Position numbers and translations under genes: made by a program | Assembly (NCBI GenBank): GCA_002307275.1 | Contig: DBTX01000095.1 | Coordinates: 1 to 64,000, forward strand | Direction of reading: 5' to 3' | Length of the DNA: 64,000 nucleotides | DNA from: Hungateiclostridiaceae bacterium UBA1305 | GTDB lineage: Bacteria > Bacillota > Clostridia > Acetivibrionales > DTU013 | Notes under the pieces: generated by a model | Told to the model about the DNA's origin: nothing | Seen by the model: the letters and a program-made list of their open reading frames with translations, nothing else | The model's database searches: none | In this document: one piece after another, positions 16,830-25,081 of the stretch | Layout: each line of letters opens with the position of its first letter | Position numbering within the stretch: the stretch's first letter is position 1

Positions 16830-19565
16830 TTAGTTTGTCAGTTCCAATTTGCTGATCAACGGAACGGACAGCTTTCTGGTATGAATACAGTTGTGTCCGA
16901 TGAACTTGAACTTCTTATTTTCCGCATAGTCGAATAACAGCTCCATATATTCCTTGTCCCCGGCACGGTATATCTTCGTAGTGATATATCCTGCCCTTTG
17001 CAGGGAATAGGACGTTTTTCCGCACAGATGCACCAGTGCATGATCCAGATGGCCTTCCAGCTTTTTCAGGTATGCGGCGGTGGCAGCTCCGCTTATTTCC
17101 CTGTAAAAAGGCTCGCCAACCAGTTCTGTTACCCCTTCCGAATCTGCAAAAGAGATGATCCTGACACCACGTTTTATTGCTTCGATAGTGTATTCCGCCA
17201 AAGAATCTGCGATGGTATGAAGCACCTCGATTAACAGCGCTTTGTTTTTCCGATAATAGGAATACAATTTGGTCGGATTGACCAACGCTGCCAATATGGA
17301 AAATGGTCCGGTTACCTCCAATATAATTCTGTCGCCGGAATGCCTGAAAATGCACTCCAATGTGTTTTGTATTACCCTATGTTCTAATATGGACTGGCTG
17401 AAATCAATCTGTTCCAGTTTTTGATAAACATAATCAGGAACGATAATATTATGTCCAACCACTTCAGGTTCTCCGCCGTATGCAACCGCTTCAATTTTCT
17501 GCATAATAGGGAACAGAAGATATGACCTGTTTTCAGCTCGTTTATTTTCAATCACTGCCCTGTCCATTAATTCGAAATCATTAATCAGCCCGGCTCCCAT
17601 ATTGAGTACTTCCTGACTGTTCGCTCTGTCATCCTTTCCCATACACGGCCATATATAAGGCTGATTCAGCGCAAAGCTGTCTTTCTCGTGCGGTATAGCC
17701 ATCGCCCTGGCGAACATGACCTGATAATCCTGATTCATGGCTGTCTCAATAAATTTCACCTGTCTGGCAATGTTTTCTGCTTCCTTTCTTTTGCCTATAT
17801 TGACCAAAGCCAGTTTTGCTCCCAACCCCGCTGCATTTCCGACCACTTTTACAGAATCCAGAGGGCAGTCGGGAAATAACCCCAGTGCCAATGCGTTTTT
17901 CTTATCAATATAGCTTCCAAAGGCTCCAGCCAGAATAATCTCATCCGGTTTTTCAATGCCACAGCTGTTCATCAGGGCTTTTGCCCCTGCGTAAAGAGCT
18001 GCTTTCGCCAATTGAACCGCTCTGACGTCCTTTTGTGTAACAACGATATCTCTTTCATCTTCACCTTTTTTAAAATACAAAACATATTCCTTCTTACCGT
18101 CCTGTCCATTTCTCACTCTGTCCGAGGTGATGTTTTTAGAAAATTTCCCATCCGGTTCTATAATACCGGCTGATGCCATCTGTGAAATCGCATCTATGAT
18201 ACCGGAACCACATATCCCTGTCGGCACCTTTATTGAATTGGAGCCTATGATCCCCAGCACGGGTTCCAGCGTGACAGGGTCGATCGCAATCTTTTCAATT
18301 GCACCCCTGCAGGCTCTCATCCCGCATTGGATCTGAGCCCCCTCCAACGCCGGCCCCGTCGCGCAGGAGGTGGTGTATATTCCATCCCTGTTGCCCAGAC
18401 ACAGTTCGCTGTTGGTACCGATATCTATGATGAGCTTCATTTTATCCTGTAAATAAGGTTCCTCCGAAATAAGCACTGCAACATTATCCGCTCCTACAAA
18501 GCCTGCTTCCGAGGGCAGACAGTGTACATTTCCACCCGGTAATATCTGCAGTCCCAGATCGCGTGCCATAATGTCAACCGGCTCTGCAACTGTCGATACG
18601 AATGGAGCTACTCCTATATGGTCCGGTGAAATTCCAAGCGCTATATGCTCCATAACCGTATTAAATACTAAAACAGCTTCCACAATCCGGTCTGTATGGA
18701 TTCCTTCCTGTTCCGCCATTTGCCTGATCAGTTCGTTTAATCCTTCCATCAGAAGCTTTTGCAATTGATCAACACCATTTTCGTGATCTGCACAATAGCT
18801 GATCCTCGATAAAACATCATCACCGAACCTGATTTGCGGATTCATCATGGATACCGTCTGTTTTGTCCTGCCATCCTCCAGGCTGCATAAATATGCCGCA
18901 ATCGTTGTCGTCCCGATGTCGATTGCCACACCGTATATTTGTTTATCCGAAATCCCCTGCTCCACATCGATAATTTTCTTATTATGCAGGACAGTTGCAC
19001 ATACTCTCCAACTACCGGCTCTTATTACTTTAGACAGTTTCTTCAGTGCATAATAATCAATTTCCAGCAATCCTGCCTCCAGTTCCTTGTATTTACATGC
19101 CAAAGCCTCCTTCAGCCTGGTGAAATCATTTACATTGTCTTTTAGCGTCGCTTTATCCAATTCCACATAATAGTTCCGTACCGCCGGATTGCATTCTGTT
19201 TCTTTGTCCTTACCCGTCTCAAGGATTACCTCTTCGCTGGTTCTGCCATCTTTCGGGATTTCAACTGCGACATCCCCGGCTATTGTTGCCGTGCATGCAA
19301 GTCTGAAGCCATGATCCAGTTCATCCTTTTTAAGCAGTCTCTCTTCAGAAGCACTGACAGGACTGACATTCTTCATGGAGGATTCCATTGCGTAATCAGA
19401 GAATGCCCCTGACAATATCCTGACCTTGCATTTCCCACAGGTCTTCCGCGAGCCGCAATAAGCTTCAATATGAACTCCGGCCCCTGATGCCGCTTGAAGA
19501 ATAGTCTCTCCTTCTTCCGCAACTGCAAGGATACCCATTGGTTGAAATAATATTTTTCTCTGCAT
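16830..19565 (-). CDS. Corrinoid-protein reductive activator fused to a UroD/MtaA-like methyltransferase domain
   Basis: A 911-residue protein in three parts. Residues about 1-100 form a 2Fe-2S ferredoxin domain (CGSRKTCGKCKV, then LACTA). About 190-640 is the DUF4445/ASKHA ATPase domain of reductive activators of corrinoid enzymes (DIGTTTIAAYL near 214, LIIDIGTNSELCLG, CGSGIIDA). From about 680 to the end the sequence looks like the uroporphyrinogen-decarboxylase/MtaA-MtbA fold (EVTGPFSILAALV, then HLCG near 845 and NC near 892 as possible zinc ligands). It would reduce Co(II) in MtmC and also move its methyl group. Methanosarcina encodes these activities as separate RamA and MtbA proteins. 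Start ATG follows GAGGTG. Confidence 0.85.
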   Translation of the reverse strand: MQRKILFQPMGILAVAEEGETILQAASGAGVHIEAYCGSRKTCGKCKVRILSGAFSDYAMESSMKNVSPVSASEERLLKKDELDHGFRLACTATIAGDVAVEIPKDGRTSEEVILETGKDKETECNPAVRNYYVELDKATLKDNVNDFTRLKEALACKYKELEAGLLEIDYYALKKLSKVIRAGSWRVCATVLHNKKIIDVEQGISDKQIYGVAIDIGTTTIAAYLCSLEDGRTKQTVSMMNPQIRFGDDVLSRISYCADHENGVDQLQKLLMEGLNELIRQMAEQEGIHTDRIVEAVLVFNTVMEHIALGISPDHIGVAPFVSTVAEPVDIMARDLGLQILPGGNVHCLPSEAGFVGADNVAVLISEEPYLQDKMKLIIDIGTNSELCLGNRDGIYTTSCATGPALEGAQIQCGMRACRGAIEKIAIDPVTLEPVLGIIGSNSIKVPTGICGSGIIDAISQMASAGIIEPDGKFSKNITSDRVRNGQDGKKEYVLYFKKGEDERDIVVTQKDVRAVQLAKAALYAGAKALMNSCGIEKPDEIILAGAFGSYIDKKNALALGLFPDCPLDSVKVVGNAAGLGAKLALVNIGKRKEAENIARQVKFIETAMNQDYQVMFARAMAIPHEKDSFALNQPYIWPCMGKDDRANSQEVLNMGAGLINDFELMDRAVIENKRAENRSYLLFPIMQKIEAVAYGGEPEVVGHNIIVPDYVYQKLEQIDFSQSILEHRVIQNTLECIFRHSGDRIILEVTGPFSILAALVNPTKLYSYYRKNKALLIEVLHTIADSLAEYTIEAIKRGVRIISFADSEGVTELVGEPFYREISGAATAAYLKKLEGHLDHALVHLCGKTSYSLQRAGYITTKIYRAGDKEYMELLFDYAENKKFKFIGHNCIHTRKLSVPLISKLELTN

Positions 19566-19624
19566 AGCTTCACCTCGTTATCTTTCCTCTGGACATTGTT
19601 GAGGAAATTTTAAGTAACACAAAA

Positions 19625-19649
19625 AGAGAAGTATCATAGATACTTCTCT
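19625..19649 (-). terminator. Terminator after pylT
   Basis: Perfect 11-bp arms (AGAGAAGTATC / GATACTTCTCT) with a three-base loop, followed on the minus strand by TTTTTGTGTTACTT. It lies 60 bases past the tRNA-Pyl 3' end and 60 bases before the activator fusion gene, so it separates mtmCB-pylT from ramA-pylBCDSnSc or attenuates the latter. Confidence 0.8.
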
Positions 19650-19709
19650 CTCATAATGATTATGTACTTTCACTTACAATCCGGTGATGTGTCCATCTGT
19701 CTTATTTTC

Positions 19710-19781
19710 TGGCGGAGAGTCCCGGTGTTGCACCCGGCTGTACGAATTTAGAGTCCGTATAATCACTGCGATTCACCCTCC
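19710..19781 (-). tRNA. pylT: tRNA-Pyl, anticodon CUA
   Basis: A 72-base tRNA including an encoded CCA. The acceptor arms GGAGGGT/ACTCTCC pair with one G-T. One base separates them from a four-bp D stem AATC/GATT with a five-base D loop lacking GG. The anticodon stem has six pairs (TACGGA/TTCGTA, one G-T), the loop is CTCTAAA with anticodon at 19749-19751, the variable loop is only CAG, and the T loop is TGCAACA without TTC. All are peculiarities of tRNA-Pyl, and the sequence closely matches that of Desulfitobacterium hafniense from memory. The central T-stem pair is G-G, a mismatch. Confidence 0.95.
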
Positions 19782-19797
19782 ATATTATTGTATATCA

Positions 19798-19856
19798 GGA
19801 TTAATACCCCGAACCGTAATATCTCCCTGGATACCGGGCATAAAGAGTATTAATCC
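19798..19856 (-). other. Long inverted repeat between mtmB and pylT
   Basis: GGATTAATAC and GTATTAATCC form a perfect 10-bp stem. Inside it CCCG and CGGG add four pairs after an eight-base bulge on one side. The structure sits 16 bases before the tRNA-Pyl 5' end. A second hairpin, GTCTTCC/GGAAGAC (19871-19888), abuts the mtmB stop codon. Neither has a T tract, so they look like mRNA-stabilising or tRNA-processing structures rather than terminators. Confidence 0.5.
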
Positions 19857-19888
19857 GCTATATACATTATGTCTTCCAAACGGAAGAC

Positions 19889-21280
19889 TTATTTGTTCCA
19901 GTAGGTAAGACCCAAATCAGTAAGTATTTTAACTGCTTCATTGTAAACTTCAATATATTCTTCTGTCGGCTGAAGTGTTTTCACATCATAACACTCCTGA
20001 AATCTCTTGCCAACCGGCGCAGTCTTGTAGTTTTTCTCATATAAAGCTACCAGCTTATCCAGAAGAATATTGGCTTCATGAACATCCATACCCGCTACGG
20101 CGTGTGCGGCCTCTCCCATCATCCTTGCTTCCATGGCGCTGAACATATCCGTGGATACGCCCTTGCTCGCCGCTACTCCGGAGAGTATCTCACGTCCGCT
20201 GACCGTATCTGTAATTGCCTGCGCCGCTGTCTCAAGTAAGCACATAACCGTACATGGACCAGCTAATGTATAATACTGATTTCCCAACATCAAATGGGTA
20301 TTCTCCTCGATTGCCTTCGCCGCATGTCCGGCTACCGCAAGAGCTTCCCTTGCCGTGGTAATTCCCCATCTGACGTGTACAGGACCATCCAGATGCCAAG
20401 TACCCTGCATCATTACAAAAGAGTTTATTGTTGTCGCGACGTCTACAATAGTGGTAGTCTCAAGACCACCTGCATATCCTCCGTAAATCGGCATCTGTTC
20501 TACCATTACGTTTACACCAGCCATTGCATAATGAGCACCTACAACCAACGCACCTACGTCGATTTTAAGTTCATTTAGCTGGGACACTTCATGGGAATCA
20601 GATGGACGCATGCCGCCTTCGAAGTCTGCTTCGATGACACCGGCGGCACTGAGAGAAGTTTCGTTGCCCTACAATCCCATCCCTGCACGTCCGGCCCGCG
20701 CCTGTGCTTCACGCACCTGCAGCGCCTCGGAACGTACTGCCATGAGCTCCCATGGAGAATTGGGAACAGGATCCTTGCCCATTACTGTCTGCATTACCCC
20801 ATCAACGATGGTATCAACGATTCTTTCCTGGGCATAAGATTGATGGATCGCCAGGAACATTTCCTCCGAACAGGGTGAACCGGTTGGACCGCCCTGTATT
20901 AACGGAGCTTTCTTTGAACTGGAATGTCTTGGCACGACATTAATTGCTTCCTTGCCTTCACCAAATATAAAATGATCCGGTGCGGATTCCAGCGCATGAA
21001 GCACTTCATCCCTTGTATATTTGATTACCCTGTTGGTATCGATGCAGTAAACACCGCATTCCACCAACATGTCCAATCCTGCGTTAAACAGCTTGTTCAT
21101 AAGCTCTTTATCTTCAGGAATGATCGTCTTCTTATCCATTTTGATGTCATATTTTTTTTGCAGGGCAGCAGCCGTCTGAGGGATTATTTTAAAGTCCCAT
21201 ACTTTTTCTTCCATCTTAGGCCCGCTTTTTGCCCTATCAAACACATCGAAAACGGTTACTCCCTTTCCGATCGCATTCAT
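19889..21280 (-). CDS. mtmB: Monomethylamine:corrinoid methyltransferase with in-frame amber pyrrolysine codon
   Basis: MtmB transfers the methyl group of monomethylamine to the Co(I) corrinoid of MtmC. The reading frame runs 463 residues if TAG at 20669-20671 (codon 204) is read as pyrrolysine. The context AGRAGMGL-Pyl-GNETSLSA closely matches archaeal MtmB, whose pyrrolysine is at 202 in a 458-residue protein. Homology continues without break on both sides (ECGVYCIDTNRVIKYT before; SDSHEVSQLNELKIDVGA after). I start at the ATG at 21280, eight bases after AAAGGAG; the upstream GTG overlaps that ribosome site. It follows mtmC by one base. Confidence 0.97.
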
Positions 21281-21281
21281 A

Positions 21282-21944
21282 TCAAGCACTCCTTTTTTTA
21301 GCTATTAGCTCTTTCGCCAATACTACAGCTTCTGTCGCCGTGTCCGTGTAACCATCCGCGCCGATCTTATCACACCATGCCTGGGATACCGGGGCTCCCC
21401 CATACATTACGATGAAATTCTCCCGTATCCCTTCTTCTTTCAACAGGTTGATAATATCCCGCTGCGCCGGCATTGTGGTAGTCATAAGTGCCGAACCGCA
21501 TATAATATCGGCCTTGTATTCTTTCGCTTTTTCTACTACTAATTCTACCTGCACATCGCGGCCAAGATCATAAACGGTAAAGTTGTTTGCTGCGAACATC
21601 GTTTTGACTATATTCTTGCCGATATCGTGTATATCTCCCTGAACCGTATGTATAACCACTGTTCCACTTGATGCGTTGTTTTTCTGTTCCTCTGTCATCC
21701 TGCTCGTCAGTACCTTTACTGCTGCCTCAAAAGCCTCCGATGACATCAGAAGTTCAGGGACAAATGCCTCTCCTTCATCGAAAAGATCACTCATCACCTG
21801 CATCCCTGCCGACAGACCGTCACTGATGCATTCCAACGGATCAAGACCTATCTCCAGGGCTTCCTTAGCCGTTTCGACTGCAAGGTCTATATCCATTTCA
21901 GTAATCGATTCCTTCAGCTTTGCTAAAACTTCTTCCTTGGTCAT
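21282..21944 (-). CDS. mtmC: Monomethylamine corrinoid protein
   Basis: MtmC carries the cobamide that shuttles the methyl group between MtmB and the second methyltransferase. The 220 residues comprise a helical cap (about 1-90) and a B12-binding Rossmann domain. GDIHDIGK gives the DxHxxG cobalt ligand, Asp104-His106-Gly109; GSALMTTTM and VMYGGAPVS complete the site. AGGAGG precedes the ATG. It is the first gene of the mtmC-mtmB-pylT transcript. Confidence 0.95.
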   Translation of the reverse strand: MTKEEVLAKLKESITEMDIDLAVETAKEALEIGLDPLECISDGLSAGMQVMSDLFDEGEAFVPELLMSSEAFEAAVKVLTSRMTEEQKNNASSGTVVIHTVQGDIHDIGKNIVKTMFAANNFTVYDLGRDVQVELVVEKAKEYKADIICGSALMTTTMPAQRDIINLLKEEGIRENFIVMYGGAPVSQAWCDKIGADGYTDTATEAVVLAKELIAKKRSA

Positions 21945-22174
21945 GGTATCCTCCTTCTCAAAAACGTACTGTTATCCGATGAATTATGTTTTTGTTTTCC
22001 TGGTGGAGAAAGCAATCAATTTCATCAAGATATTCCCTTTACTTTCACTTGCATGTCACTCCAACTCCAACTCTATATAAATATTATAGTGACTTGCATT
22101 GCATAATAAAGGTACAGTTCGTCATTATTTTAAGAGACAGTCCAGCCAATCGGATTGTTAAGCCTTGAATAATC
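21945..22174 (-). promoter_or_regulatory. Upstream region of the mtmCB-pylT operon
   Basis: About 230 bases. A minus-strand TATAAT lies at 22088-22083 without a convincing -35 box. Two copies of ATGCAAGT flank it about 45 bases apart, and GAGTTGGAGTTGGAGTG is a short direct repeat. These could be sites for a methylamine-responsive regulator, perhaps the MocR-type protein, but that is inference. Confidence 0.3.
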
Positions 22175-23149
22175 CTATATGAAGAGTGTAATGAGATCTT
22201 CCAGTGATACTTCTCCCAGATAATCACTGATTGTGATTTCCTTCAGTGCATTCCGAAGAAGTTCCTTATCGTATATCAAGCCTTCCAGCCTTTGTTCCAA
22301 TAGCTCAACCGGTTTATACCCAATATAATCGCCTAATATTTTGCATGTAACAATTTTATGTTTTTCTATATTCAGGCATACTTCTATTTCACCAGTATCA
22401 AATCTTTTGCGATTGGTATAATTGCATTCCGGGTCCAGGCCATAGTTCCAATCCCAGGTTTCGTACTTGCTTTTGACCAATCCTCTGACATCTTCTTCTC
22501 TTTCAGGCTGCAAATCGATTGATTCCGCATCATATGCCCGCTTGATATGGCATTCCAATTCATCTATAAATTCATCTATTGTTCCTGGCCTTAATAATAG
22601 GCCGGACAGATTTACCACCCTGCTTTTAATGGAATCTATTCCTTTGGATTCCAGCTTTTCCTTTGAACCATTTAAAACCTCTTTCATGCGGGATAAGTCC
22701 GCTGCATATAACAACGTTCCATGAAAAAGCACCCTTTCGCCGCGCTGCAACTGGGCACATCCGGATATTTTGCGCGTTCCCGCCACAATGTCATTCTTTC
22801 CGGAAACCGCTGCCTTTACTCCGTGGATAGATAAGAAATCCAACAGATGAATCAGAAATTCATCCTTTTTTCTCTCCGTCCCATCACTTGAATATATGTA
22901 TGAGAAATTAATATTCCCCAAATCGTGATAGACTGTTCCGCCTCCGGTAATTCTGCGTACAATATCACAGCCGTATTCCCCGGCCTTGTCAAGATGAACC
23001 TCTTTACTGGTATTTTGATGCTTCCCGATGATTATGCTGTTTGCATTCTGCCATATCAGGAGGCAGTCCTCTTCCTCCCGTGCAAAAAGAACTTCTTCAC
23101 ATGCCAGATTATAATACGGATTGTTTCCCTTCAGCCGGATCATCTTCAT
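22175..23149 (-). CDS. lplA: Lipoate-protein ligase A family protein
   Basis: This enzyme attaches lipoate to lipoyl-domain lysines through lipoyl-AMP. It has 324 residues, normal for LplA with its C-terminal accessory domain. RRITGGGTVYHDLGN (about 64-78) is the RRxxGGGxVxHDxGN motif, and KNDIVAGTRKISGCAQ contains the catalytic Lys. It ends in TAG; a further 28 sense codons follow before TAA. It lies between cbiB and mtmC in the methylamine island, and a free-standing lipoyl-domain protein is encoded 6 kb upstream, a plausible target. Confidence 0.9.
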   Translation of the reverse strand: MKMIRLKGNNPYYNLACEEVLFAREEEDCLLIWQNANSIIIGKHQNTSKEVHLDKAGEYGCDIVRRITGGGTVYHDLGNINFSYIYSSDGTERKKDEFLIHLLDFLSIHGVKAAVSGKNDIVAGTRKISGCAQLQRGERVLFHGTLLYAADLSRMKEVLNGSKEKLESKGIDSIKSRVVNLSGLLLRPGTIDEFIDELECHIKRAYDAESIDLQPEREEDVRGLVKSKYETWDWNYGLDPECNYTNRKRFDTGEIEVCLNIEKHKIVTCKILGDYIGYKPVELLEQRLEGLIYDKELLRNALKEITISDYLGEVSLEDLITLFI

Positions 23150-23173
23150 AAATGTACCTTCTCATTACTGAAA

Positions 23174-24160
23174 CTATTTATTTAAAAAAAGGAAATAGAT
23201 AATACCAAATTTAATCAAACCCAATAGCATAATTGAAATAGCGGCTGTCGTATACATCAGTTTATTCGCCTGTAAAATCTTTTCCGGTGTTATTTCTCCC
23301 TCGTTCTCCCCGATTAATTCTTTCTTTATCCTTATTCCGGAGTAATAGAAATCCCCGGCCAGTTCCATTCTTAAGGCACCGGCAAATGCTGCCTTTGTGT
23401 AGGCCGAATTCCTGCCGGCATGCTTTAACCTGTCTCTTATGTAGATTCTCTTCGCATTTTTTCCGTCAGTACCCTTCCAGATATATGCGGCAAGTATCAT
23501 CAAGTTTGCCGCAATTCTTGCAGGATAGTATTTTAATATATCATCAAGCTTTGCTGCGTATCTTCCAAAATTCACAGAGGTTTCATTTTTATAAGCAACC
23601 ATTGAGTTCATTATGTTTACCGCTTTAAAAAATAAAGCAAACGGCGCTCCTCCAATAATCATAAAAAACATCGGGGCGACAATCCCGTCCACCGTATTTT
23701 CAGCAACGGTCTCTACCGTCGCTTTTATGATCTCTTCCTGGCTTAAGTCCCCTGTATCCATGCCGTCAATCCTGGAAAGAGATTTTCTGCTCTCTTCCAG
23801 CCTTTTCCCCTTCAATAATTCAACAATCTTCACCGTTTTGGTTTTTAATGCTTTTAATGAAAATACAAAACAGCACAAGATACTTTCAAGTAAAAATGCA
23901 GCAAGAGGACTGACCTTGAATAGGAGTACCAGCAATAAGTATGGTATAAGAAATGCAGACAATGAAACACTGCATGTCATGAGTAGTCCGCCAATAAGTT
24001 TGCCTTGATTCGTATCCGGGAATCTTTTTCTGAATGATCCTTCCAGTACGGTGATTAGTCTGCCAGTCATCTTAATGGGATGAAATTTTCTTCGTGGGTC
24101 AATCCCAATCACAAAATCCAATAGAAATCCAAGCAAGCATGCATATAATGAAGATAACAT
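23174..24160 (-). CDS. cbiB: Adenosylcobinamide-phosphate synthase
   Basis: This membrane protein attaches aminopropanol or a relative to adenosylcobyric acid in cobamide synthesis. It has 328 residues from the chosen ATG (24160), which follows GAGGG by seven bases; the frame is open 18 codons further but without a ribosome site. GIDPRRKFHPIKMTGRL near the N-terminus is the family hallmark, and ENTVDGIVAPMFF and AYKNETSVNFGRYAAKLDD follow. It ends in TAG. A single corrin-pathway gene beside mtmC suggests local supply or repair of the corrinoid cofactor. Confidence 0.92.
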   Translation of the reverse strand: MLSSLYACLLGFLLDFVIGIDPRRKFHPIKMTGRLITVLEGSFRKRFPDTNQGKLIGGLLMTCSVSLSAFLIPYLLLVLLFKVSPLAAFLLESILCCFVFSLKALKTKTVKIVELLKGKRLEESRKSLSRIDGMDTGDLSQEEIIKATVETVAENTVDGIVAPMFFMIIGGAPFALFFKAVNIMNSMVAYKNETSVNFGRYAAKLDDILKYYPARIAANLMILAAYIWKGTDGKNAKRIYIRDRLKHAGRNSAYTKAAFAGALRMELAGDFYYSGIRIKKELIGENEGEITPEKILQANKLMYTTAAISIMLLGLIKFGIIYFLFLNK

Positions 24161-24312
24161 ATAATCCCTCAATTCTTTTACCTTATATTCCGTATACAAA
24201 GAAAGCTGCTGCATAATCTGTTAAGACGACCGCCTGGCTAAAATGGAAGTGGTCAATAAAATCCATATCGGCGTCTGTCGGCTTACATCCTATGCAACAG
24301 CTCCAGTTCTAC

Positions 24313-24678
24313 TTATTCGCCATTATTCGTTAGCGCTTCTTCATTTCTTTCGCCGGTTCTAACGCGAATGACCTCTTTAATCTCGGAGACGAATATCTTT
24401 CCGTCGCCGATCTTTCCCGTCCTCAATACATCCTTTGCCGCTTTTATGACAGCCTCAACAGGGACTGTACTTACCACAATCTCCAATTTGATTTTCGGCA
24501 ATAAATGCACCTGTTTTTTAACTCCACGAATCTGCAATTCCAGTCCATGTTGAACTCCGCAGCCTTCCACTTCAGTTAAAGTCATTCCCTGAACACCGAT
24601 TTCCAGTAATGCAACACGTAATTCTTCAAATTTTTCACGTCTTGTAATAATTGTTATTTTAGTCATCTGACTTGACAT
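24313..24678 (-). CDS. glnB: P-II family nitrogen regulatory protein, second copy
   Basis: This small trimeric P-II signalling protein has 121 residues. ITIITRREKFEELRVALLEIGVQG, LLPKIKLEIVV and GKIGDGKIFV are the conserved segments for ATP/2-oxoglutarate binding. The T-loop (GVQHGLELQIRGVKKQVH) lacks the Tyr that is uridylylated in enterobacteria. It is encoded 17 bases after its paralogue. AGGAGG precedes the ATG by nine bases. With Amt nearby it likely controls ammonium uptake. Confidence 0.92.
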   Translation of the reverse strand: MSSQMTKITIITRREKFEELRVALLEIGVQGMTLTEVEGCGVQHGLELQIRGVKKQVHLLPKIKLEIVVSTVPVEAVIKAAKDVLRTGKIGDGKIFVSEIKEVIRVRTGERNEEALTNNGE

Positions 24679-24695
24679 CTTGACTTACCTCCTAT

Positions 24696-25046
24696 TCACA
24701 ATGCATTCTTACCTTCTTCATCTGTTCGTACTTTATACACTGCCAGCTCTTCCTCCACAAATATCTTTCCATCGCCGATATTACCTGTATAAAGCACATC
24801 TCTTGCAACCTTGACAACACTCTCCACAGGAATGTCTGAAATAACCATTTCAAACATCACCTTTGGCAATAGCCTCATCTCTGCCTTAACACCCCTGAAA
24901 TAACGAACAACCGCATGCTGAACACCACATCCTTCTACCATGGTCACGGTAATTCCATTCACGCCCAGTTCAACTAATGCCTGCCTAAGTTCTTCCGTCT
25001 TTTCTCTTCTTGTTATTATCGTTACTCTGTTTAGTGGCTCACTCAT
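24696..25046 (-). CDS. glnB: P-II family nitrogen regulatory protein, first copy
   Basis: A P-II protein of 116 residues. VTIITRREKTEELRQALVELGVNG, LLPKVMFEMVI and GNIGDGKIFVEE are conserved. Like its neighbour it has a Tyr-poor T-loop (GVQHAVVRYFRGVKAEMR), though one Tyr is present in a different position. Tandem P-II genes next to amt often give proteins that form different complexes with the transporter. Here the pair sits between amt and the methylamine genes, so it may report ammonium released from methylamine. Confidence 0.92.
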   Translation of the reverse strand: MSEPLNRVTIITRREKTEELRQALVELGVNGITVTMVEGCGVQHAVVRYFRGVKAEMRLLPKVMFEMVISDIPVESVVKVARDVLYTGNIGDGKIFVEEELAVYKVRTDEEGKNAL

Positions 25047-25081
25047 ATGGATTCATCTCTCCTTTCTGCAGATAATCACGA

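Noticed and set aside
19871..19888. Rho-independent terminator right after mtmB
   Set aside because: The stem GTCTTCC/GGAAGAC is followed by ATAATG rather than a T run on the minus strand, and pylT lies just downstream.
19889..21289. mtmB read as two separate genes or as a nonsense-mutated pseudogene
   Set aside because: Homology continues without loss across the TAG, the TAG sits exactly at the known pyrrolysine position, and a complete pyl gene set is adjacent.
21281..21289. GTG at 21289 as the mtmB start
   Set aside because: It overlaps the AAAGGAG ribosome site. The ATG at 21280 is correctly spaced and gives the family N-terminus.
24161..24312. Cobalamin riboswitch upstream of cbiB
   Set aside because: The gap is only about 150 bases and I cannot find the B12-box or the expected set of paired elements.
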